Shown: positions 45,151 through 48,955 of the stretch, one piece after another
Layout of the letters: every line of letters begins with the position of its first letter
How positions within the stretch are numbered: the first letter of the stretch is position 1
The notes under the pieces: generated by a model
Databases searched by the model: none
What the model saw: only the letters and a program-made list of their open reading frames with translations
Told to the model about the DNA's origin: nothing
From: an uncultured Actinomycetes bacterium
GTDB taxonomy: Bacteria; Actinomycetota; Acidimicrobiia; Acidimicrobiales; RAAP-2
Direction of reading: 5' to 3'
Length of the DNA stretch: 48,955 nucleotides
Assembly: GCA_903871335.1 (NCBI GenBank)
Contig: CAIQGE010000001.1
Span: forward strand, 1-48,955
Program-made: the position numbers and the translations under genes

Positions 45151-45945
45151 CTATTGATCCCACAACTTCTGAGCAATCGACTGGCTCGCCGTTGCTAACA
45201 GTTGACCCTCTTGACTCCACAGGAACCCAATGCCTTGGCCGAATCCACCTTCGAGGGCGTGCATCTGGATGTCACACAGAACCCATTCCGTCGGAGCGAG
45301 TTTCGCGACGCGAATGGTGTTGTCGAGGCTACGTCCCATGACGCGACGGCCCAAAGGTTCCGTCGAACCCCCGCTCACGTAATCGCCAAAAATCGCGAGC
45401 GTGGCGGCGGACGGATCGAGGTGATCGGGAATGCGAGCCCACAGAGCTGAGTGGGGTGTGCCGGGGACCCCGTCGATCTGATCGAAGGTCCGACCAAGAG
45501 CCACGCGAGTATCGATGTGCTCGAAAATCGATTCGCCCATTCCGATGGGCAAGCGGCGCGGTGGGCACTCTTCGGGCGGCCGCACGTTCGGAATGGTGGC
45601 CCACGGCCGGTCCGCGCTCAGCGTTCCCGTGCCGAGGGCCGCGTTGATGGTGAGAATCTCCTTGTCGCCGATGGTGGCGACAGCACGAGCTTGGGTGACG
45701 TGCCCGCCCACCACCGCCAGCGTTGAGGTCACGGTGACGCGCGAGCCCGTTGGGGCGTAGCTGAGGTAGTGCGCACTGGCCCAAATCGCGGGTCGGCCAC
45801 TGTGGGCCTCCAAGGTAACGATGCCCGCCGCGAGTCCGCATCCGCCAAACAGAAACTGTCCGGGCGTGATGAGCTTCTCGGTCACTTCTAGAGAAAAGGT
45901 GTCTTCACTGTGGCGTTCGATGCCGAGGAATTCGGTGACATTCAC
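45151..45945 (-). CDS. TesB-like acyl-CoA thioesterase
   Basis: Double-hotdog acyl-CoA thioesterase. The 264-residue protein shows an N-terminal hotdog (LFGGCGLAAGIVTLEAHSG then YLSYAPTGSRVTVTSTLAVVGGHVTQARAVAT) and a C-terminal one with DYVSGGSTEPLGRRVMGRSLDNTIRV and GFGQGIGFLWSQEG. This matches the TesB layout. Hydrolyses medium or long acyl-CoA; exact chain length unknown. Confidence 0.85.
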   Translation of the reverse strand: MNVTEFLGIERHSEDTFSLEVTEKLITPGQFLFGGCGLAAGIVTLEAHSGRPAIWASAHYLSYAPTGSRVTVTSTLAVVGGHVTQARAVATIGDKEILTINAALGTGTLSADRPWATIPNVRPPEECPPRRLPIGMGESIFEHIDTRVALGRTFDQIDGVPGTPHSALWARIPDHLDPSAATLAIFGDYVSGGSTEPLGRRVMGRSLDNTIRVAKLAPTEWVLCDIQMHALEGGFGQGIGFLWSQEGQLLATASQSIAQKLWDQ

Positions 45946-45998
45946 AAGAGTTGAGGTTACCTTTGCTCTGTTTGGCGATCGACGGGCAGACTGGATAA

Positions 45999-46616
45999 GT
46001 GATTGATCCCCGCTTTATCTATGTGGCTTCTCTGATTTCTTTGGCGGGCGGAGTCATTTACATTCGCGACACCTTGCTCGGCTACACGGCGCCGAATCGC
46101 GTCACGTGGTCGTTATGGGGATTTCTACCGCTGTTGGCGTTCGCGGTGGAACGCCAGAATCACGTCGGTATCTCGTCATTGTTCACGTTGATGCTCGGCC
46201 TCGTCCCGATCGGCATTGTGATCGCTTCCTTCCGTAATCCGAATGCCGTTTGGCAGATTGGACGCTTCGATCTTGTGTGCGGCGCGATCTCACTGTTGGG
46301 TGTCGCGGTGTGGCTGTGTGTTGATCAGCCGACGATTGCACTGGTCACGTTTGTATTCGCCGACGTGGTAGCGGCGCTGCCGACCCTTCGTAAGTCCTAT
46401 CGCGAACCCGAGACGGAATCCTGGTTGGCCTTCGCTGCGGGCACAACGTCGGCGGCACTCACGATGCTCACGTTGAGTGAATGGACGACCATCAGCGCGC
46501 TGTTCCCACTCGCTATCTTTCTGACGGACATCGTTCTCACGCTGTTGGTGCTGACCAAGTTCGGTCCTAGGCTGACGGCATCGCGTCAGTGTGTTGAGGG
46601 AGTTGCTGTCTCATGA
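45999..46616 (+). CDS. Polytopic membrane protein, PQ-loop-like
   Basis: A 205-residue protein with about seven short helices. The spacing and motifs TAPNRVTWSLWGFLPLLAF and ADVVAALPTLRKSYREPETESWL resemble PQ-loop/SemiSWEET-type small transporters, in which Pro in the helices matters. Assignment is tentative. GTG start. Its end overlaps the DUF2252 gene by ATGA. Confidence 0.6.
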   Translation: MIDPRFIYVASLISLAGGVIYIRDTLLGYTAPNRVTWSLWGFLPLLAFAVERQNHVGISSLFTLMLGLVPIGIVIASFRNPNAVWQIGRFDLVCGAISLLGVAVWLCVDQPTIALVTFVFADVVAALPTLRKSYREPETESWLAFAAGTTSAALTMLTLSEWTTISALFPLAIFLTDIVLTLLVLTKFGPRLTASRQCVEGVAVS

Positions 46617-48019
46617 AGTTCGTTCACGACGCACCTTTGCCGAATCGGGAATTCGACCGTCAGCGCGGCCGCGCGCTGCGGGAGAACACGCCACGCAGCG
46701 TCGTGGCCGACGTGACTGATCGACCTCCACATTTCGACCCCGTCTCACTGCTCGAGGCTCAATCGGTCGATCGCGTGAGTGAGCTGGTGCCCATTCGTAA
46801 TTTCCGGATGGTGCAAAGTCCCTTCACGTTCTTTCGGGGAGCGGCGGTGATTCAGGCCGACGATCTCGCTCGTGCTCCCAGCACGCCCATTGAGGTGCAG
46901 TTATGCGGTGACGCGCACTTGTCGAATTTCGGCGTCTTTGCGTCACCCGAGCGACGACTCGTCTTTGACGTCAACGACTTTGACGAGACCGCTCGCGGTC
47001 CTTTCGAGTGGGACGTCAAGCGCCTCGCGGCGTCCGTTGTGATTGCCGGCGAGTCGCTCGGTCTCACCGCGCGACAGCAAGAGGCCGCGGCGTTGAGCGC
47101 GGCGCGTTCCTATCGCACGTCGATGCGTGAATTCTCCAAGCAGTCCACCATGGAGATTTGGTACGCGGCGCTTGATCTCGACAGTCTCATTATCGAGTTG
47201 CAGGACTTTTTCTCCGATGAAGCGTTACGCCAAGTTGACGGACTTGTCAGTCGCGCCAAGGGCAAGACCGCTCAGCGCGCATTTGAAAAGTTGGTGGATG
47301 TTGTTGACGGTCGCCCGCGTATCGCGTACGACCCACCTTTGCTCGTGCCGATAGACCGGATGTTCGATGCCGACGTCAGCGTGTCGATGAGCGAGTGGTG
47401 TGCCTCGGTGTTGGAGGGGTACTCCTCGAGCCTGCCGTCGGATCGCCAGGACTTGCTCGCGCAATTTACACCCATTGATTTTGCGCGCAAGGTTGTCGGC
47501 GTGGGATCGGTCGGAACTCGGTGCTTCATCATGCTCTTGTTGGGACGTGACGGCGGCGACCCGTTCTTTCTCCAGGCGAAGGAAGCGAACGCGTCGGTCG
47601 TTGATCGAGCTCGTGGGGTGGTGTCGCCCTACGACGGCGGCGAGCGGGTGGTGCGTGGTCAGCGACTCATGCAGGCAACCCCGGACTTGTTTCTCGGCTG
47701 GCACAATGTCGTCGGCCTGGATGGGATCGAGCGCAGTTACTACCTCCGTCAGCTCTACGACAACAAGGCGTCGATCAACATCGATCGACTCAATGCCCAG
47801 ACTCTCACCGTGTACGCGCGGATCTGCGGCTGGGTCCTGGCGCGAGCGCACGCGCGCTCGGGTAACTCGGCGGAGATTGCCGGCTACTTGGGCAAGACCG
47901 AGAAGTTTGACGAAGCCATCGCCAGTTACGCCTTCGCGTACCGGCGACGCAACGAAGAGGATTTCGCCTCGCTGCAGGCGGCGCGAGATTCGGGACGAAT
48001 CACTACCGTCGAGGGATGA
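46613..48019 (+). CDS. DUF2252 protein, kinase-like fold
   Basis: Cytosolic protein of the DUF2252 family, which has a protein-kinase-like fold. The 468-residue product has the family core FRMVQSPFTFFRGAA, CGDAHLSNFGVF (the position of a kinase HxD loop) and VFDVNDFDETARGP, then a helical C-terminal half. Substrate unknown. Translational overlap with genes on both sides (ATGA each) makes it part of a three-gene operon. Confidence 0.88.
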   Translation: MKFVHDAPLPNREFDRQRGRALRENTPRSVVADVTDRPPHFDPVSLLEAQSVDRVSELVPIRNFRMVQSPFTFFRGAAVIQADDLARAPSTPIEVQLCGDAHLSNFGVFASPERRLVFDVNDFDETARGPFEWDVKRLAASVVIAGESLGLTARQQEAAALSAARSYRTSMREFSKQSTMEIWYAALDLDSLIIELQDFFSDEALRQVDGLVSRAKGKTAQRAFEKLVDVVDGRPRIAYDPPLLVPIDRMFDADVSVSMSEWCASVLEGYSSSLPSDRQDLLAQFTPIDFARKVVGVGSVGTRCFIMLLLGRDGGDPFFLQAKEANASVVDRARGVVSPYDGGERVVRGQRLMQATPDLFLGWHNVVGLDGIERSYYLRQLYDNKASINIDRLNAQTLTVYARICGWVLARAHARSGNSAEIAGYLGKTEKFDEAIASYAFAYRRRNEEDFASLQAARDSGRITTVEG

Positions 48020-48852
48020 CCCGATACGTTCCGTTTCACTGGCACCTCGCGGTGCTGGCCGTAACGGTCCTGCTCGGTCTGTTCACGTGGGTTCACTCCG
48101 ATACCCGACGTCAGAGGGCGGAAGCCCTTGTGGCGACGGCGAGTTTCTTCATTGTTCTCTCCTGGCCCATTGGGGACATATCGAGGTCGGTGTCCCTATC
48201 GGTGGCGGTCACCCAACGACTCGTTCTCATGTTGTTAGTCGTGCCTCTCACCCTTCGTCGCACACCCATGACCTACCTCGAGCAAATCACGCGACCGGCA
48301 CTCTGCGATGCTGTGGTGCGCCGAGTGTCCCACCCGGGAGTCGCCTTGCTGCTGGTGACGATTCTTGGAACGTGGACGGTCACGCCCATCATGATCAATT
48401 GGGGCGCTCACAGTGTCTTCGGTCACGTCATCAACTTGGTATTGGTCGTGGTCGCCGGCGTGATCTTGTGGATTCCGGGGCTCGGGTGCTTTCCCGGTAC
48501 GCGGCGGCTGTCCGCGGCGGGGCGAGCGGGATTTCTGTTCGCGGCGTCACTGCTCGTCACCAGTTTGTCGTTCGTGTGGATCTTCTCGACCCACGCGTTT
48601 TATCCCGGACTTCACTACCAGCATGAGGTGTTGCACCTCACTCCCGTAATTGATCAACAATTCGCGGGTTTTGTTGCCAAGTTGGGCGCGTACGTGCCTT
48701 TATGGGCGGTTGCGTTCTACGTGTTCTTTCACGCCGAGGATCAGGGAATTCCGGTCGAGGACACGCCCCTGCATTGGGCGGACGTTGAACGAGAACTACT
48801 CCGCGTTGACCGCGCCCGCGCCCGAGCGTTACGTCGCCACCAGCCGTCCTGA
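48016..48852 (+). CDS. ctaG: CtaG-family cytochrome oxidase assembly protein
   Basis: Membrane protein of the caa3-type CtaG family, needed for copper insertion into cytochrome c oxidase. The 278-residue protein has about seven helices and the CtaG stretches HWHLAVLAV at the N-terminus, TWTVTPIMINWGAHSVFGHVIN, and TPVIDQQFAGFVAKL near the C-terminus, with several membrane-proximal His and Met residues. ATG overlaps the DUF2252 stop. No oxidase subunits are nearby. Confidence 0.85.
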   Translation: MTRYVPFHWHLAVLAVTVLLGLFTWVHSDTRRQRAEALVATASFFIVLSWPIGDISRSVSLSVAVTQRLVLMLLVVPLTLRRTPMTYLEQITRPALCDAVVRRVSHPGVALLLVTILGTWTVTPIMINWGAHSVFGHVINLVLVVVAGVILWIPGLGCFPGTRRLSAAGRAGFLFAASLLVTSLSFVWIFSTHAFYPGLHYQHEVLHLTPVIDQQFAGFVAKLGAYVPLWAVAFYVFFHAEDQGIPVEDTPLHWADVERELLRVDRARARALRRHQPS

Positions 48853-48878
48853 GTTCGGCTAGTAGAATCTCAGAACTC

Positions 48879-48954
48879 GGGGACGTAGCTCAGCTGGAAG
48901 AGCACCTGCTTTGCAAGCAGGGGGTCGTGGGTTCGAGCCCCATCGTCTCCACCA
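48879..48954 (+). tRNA. tRNA-Ala (anticodon TGC)
   Basis: Acceptor GGGGACG paired with CGTCTCC (one G-T), D arm AGCTCAGCTGGAAGAGC, anticodon arm CCTGC-TTTGCAA-GCAGG with TGC, T arm with GTTCGAG and encoded CCA. The window ends one base later. Confidence 0.96.
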
Positions 48955-48955
48955 A

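Noticed and set aside
47400-48626. 408-codon plus-strand frame
   Set aside because: Out-of-frame shadow across DUF2252 and ctaG, Ser/Arg-rich with no domains.

Overview
This window is the chromosomal replication-origin region of an actinobacterium. The diagnostic gene order is rsmG, jag, yidC, yidD, rnpA, rpmH (leftward), then dnaA, dnaN, recF, dciA, gyrB, gyrA (rightward). The FHA, PP2C phosphatase, PbpA and PknB signalling cluster, CrgA, an Eis-type acetyltransferase and many GTG starts all support Actinomycetota. Base composition is moderately GC-rich rather than Streptomyces-like. I lean towards the class Acidimicrobiia, but that is inference; no 16S gene is present.

Region by region. 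1-619: an 8-bp G-rich tandem array at the left edge, three perfect parS palindromes, and no gene. 620-3794: the leftward rsmG-to-rpmH operon. 3795-5634: dnaA with DnaA-box-bearing spacers on both sides, the likely oriC. 5635-12678: the replication operon through gyrA. 12.7-20.5 kb: mixed metabolism (DsbA/FrnE-like protein, CoA-transferase, ABC-F ATPase, secreted wall-anchored protein, putrescine synthesis via aguA-aguB, epimerase). 20.66-23.53 kb: a compact arsenic cluster made of an ArsR-phosphatase fusion, an aquaporin, an ArsC, a cysteine-type ArsR and an ArsI/CadI dioxygenase-fold enzyme, with two recognisable operator-like repeats and no dedicated arsenite pump. 23.5-28.6 kb: esterase, Eis-like acetyltransferase and small membrane proteins. 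28.64-29.32 kb: a decayed stretch. 29.3-36.2 kb: tRNA-Leu, then fhaA, fhaB, pstP, pbpA, pknB (rodA and pknA absent from this position), convergent trpG/pabA, and crgA with a bidirectional terminator. 36.3-41 kb: thiolase, hotdog thioesterases, pirin and a class III aminotransferase. 41-45 kb: small accessory genes (RibD-like reductase, GNAT, VOC, hypotheticals), some with possible frameshifts. 45-48.95 kb: tRNA-Ile, a TesB-like thioesterase, a coupled membrane-protein/DUF2252/CtaG operon, and tRNA-Ala at the right edge.

How the parts work together. The first 12.7 kb couples initiation (DnaA, DnaN, DciA), topology (gyrase), membrane insertion (YidC/YidD) and segregation (parS) around the origin, and gene direction flips at dnaA as expected. 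The 29-36 kb cluster links Ser/Thr phosphorylation to cell-wall synthesis and division. The most unusual block is the arsenic cluster: its gene content suggests arsenate is reduced and the arsenite leaves through the aquaporin, with two differently built ArsR sensors controlling separate transcription units.
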